In this document: in pieces, positions 23,409 through 23,665 of the stretch
Position numbering within the stretch: the first letter of the stretch is position 1
Layout: the number at the start of each line of letters is the position of its first letter
Program-made: the position numbers and the translations under genes
Assembly: GCA_047618185.1 (NCBI GenBank)
Contig: JBLHKZ010000064.1
Location: 1 to 23,665 of the forward strand
Direction of reading: 5' to 3'
DNA length: 23,665 nucleotides
DNA from: JAYPEY01 sp047618185
GTDB lineage: Bacteria > Verrucomicrobiota > Verrucomicrobiia > Limisphaerales > JAYPEY01
Notes under the pieces: generated by a model
Seen by the model: only the letters and a program-made list of their open reading frames with translations
What the model was told of the DNA's origin: nothing
The model's database searches: none

Positions 23409-23665
23409 ATGAATCAATCTGAAGAACTTGAAACGGAAATCCTGCGCCGTATCACGCGGCGTCAGTTGTTTGAACGTTGCGGGATGGGCGTGGGCGCCAT
23501 GGCGCTGGGCTCGTTGCTCAATCGCGAACAGGCGTCCGCCGCGCCCACAGCCGGGATCAATCCAATGGCGCCGCGGCCTTCTCGCTTTGGCGGGAAGGCC
23601 AAGAATGTCATCTACATGTTTCAGGCCGGCGGGCCGAGTCAGTTGGAGCTCTTCGATCCCAAGCC
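23409..23665 (+). CDS. DUF1501 protein, N-terminal part (3' end outside window)
   Basis: The first 85 residues of a protein cut by the right edge. It begins at the ATG at 23409. A twin-arginine signal is visible: 'ITRRQLFERCG' followed by a weakly hydrophobic 'MGVGAMALGSLL' and a region rich in Ala and Pro, so it is exported folded by the Tat route. The mature start 'AKNVIYMFQAGGPSQLELFDPK' (in part) is characteristic of DUF1501, a family of about 450-480 residues related to alkaline phosphatase/sulfatase-like folds, present in many copies in Planctomycetes and Verrucomicrobia. It follows a PSCyt1-PSD1 gene, its standard partner, across a 111-bp gap that contains the hairpin repeat. The activity is unknown. 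Confidence 0.93.
   Translation, partial: MNQSEELETEILRRITRRQLFERCGMGVGAMALGSLLNREQASAAPTAGINPMAPRPSRFGGKAKNVIYMFQAGGPSQLELFDPK

Noticed and set aside
1..23665. A mobile element, phage island, CRISPR array or defence system
   Set aside because: No transposase, integrase, direct-repeat array, tRNA or toxin-antitoxin pattern was seen. The gene content is that of an ordinary chromosomal region in this group.

Overview
The window looks like chromosomal DNA of a Gram-negative member of the PVC superphylum, most likely a verrucomicrobium or a relative. This is inferred from gene content only. The exported PSCyt1/PSCyt2/PSD1 protein followed by a Tat-exported DUF1501 protein, the PqaA-type hydrolase, the VWA/glutamine-amidotransferase-like membrane protein, the VCBS protein and the NIPSNAP protein are the kind of set expanded in Planctomycetes and Verrucomicrobia. 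Three lipopolysaccharide functions (heptosyltransferase, a GmhB-like phosphatase, LpxI) show that the cell makes an LPS-type outer membrane. Most starts lack a strong Shine-Dalgarno sequence; the clear exception is the VWA gene. I found no rRNA, tRNA, CRISPR array or transposase.

Layout. 1-3412 (+): the end of an NHL-repeat protein, translationally coupled (ATGA overlap) to a 966-residue VWA membrane protein. 3624-6751 (+): acylphosphatase, calcineurin-like phosphoesterase, ADP-heptose:LPS heptosyltransferase and a secreted protein of unknown function. 6778-7332 (-): a GmhB-like HAD phosphatase, divergent from a large exported PqaA-family protein at 7481-9724 (+); a perfect 14-bp palindrome lies between the two. 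9743-14561 (-): in transcription order lpxI, a conserved-looking unknown protein, gnd (6-phosphogluconate dehydrogenase), a HAD phosphatase and an ankyrin-repeat protein. 14731-17619 (+): a hybrid sensor histidine kinase. 17705-20042 (+): an exported double NIPSNAP protein and an exported VCBS/FG-GAP protein. 20193 to the end (+): a large PSCyt1-PSD1 protein and the start of a DUF1501 protein, separated by a hairpin repeat built on a 9-nt period.

How the genes fit together. One theme is the envelope: LPS inner-core assembly (heptosyltransferase, GmhB-like enzyme), lipid A (LpxI) and several exported proteins. A second is sugar-phosphate metabolism: gnd sits 19 bp upstream of a HAD phosphatase, which suggests a linked job. 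The right-hand third encodes exported proteins of PVC type, probably acting in the periplasm on external polymers, although their substrates cannot be read from the sequence. I see no clear mobile island or defence system. The items most worth a second look are the PqaA fusion protein, the Asp-to-Glu change in the GmhB-like enzyme, the gnd/HAD pair and the hairpin repeat between the last two genes.
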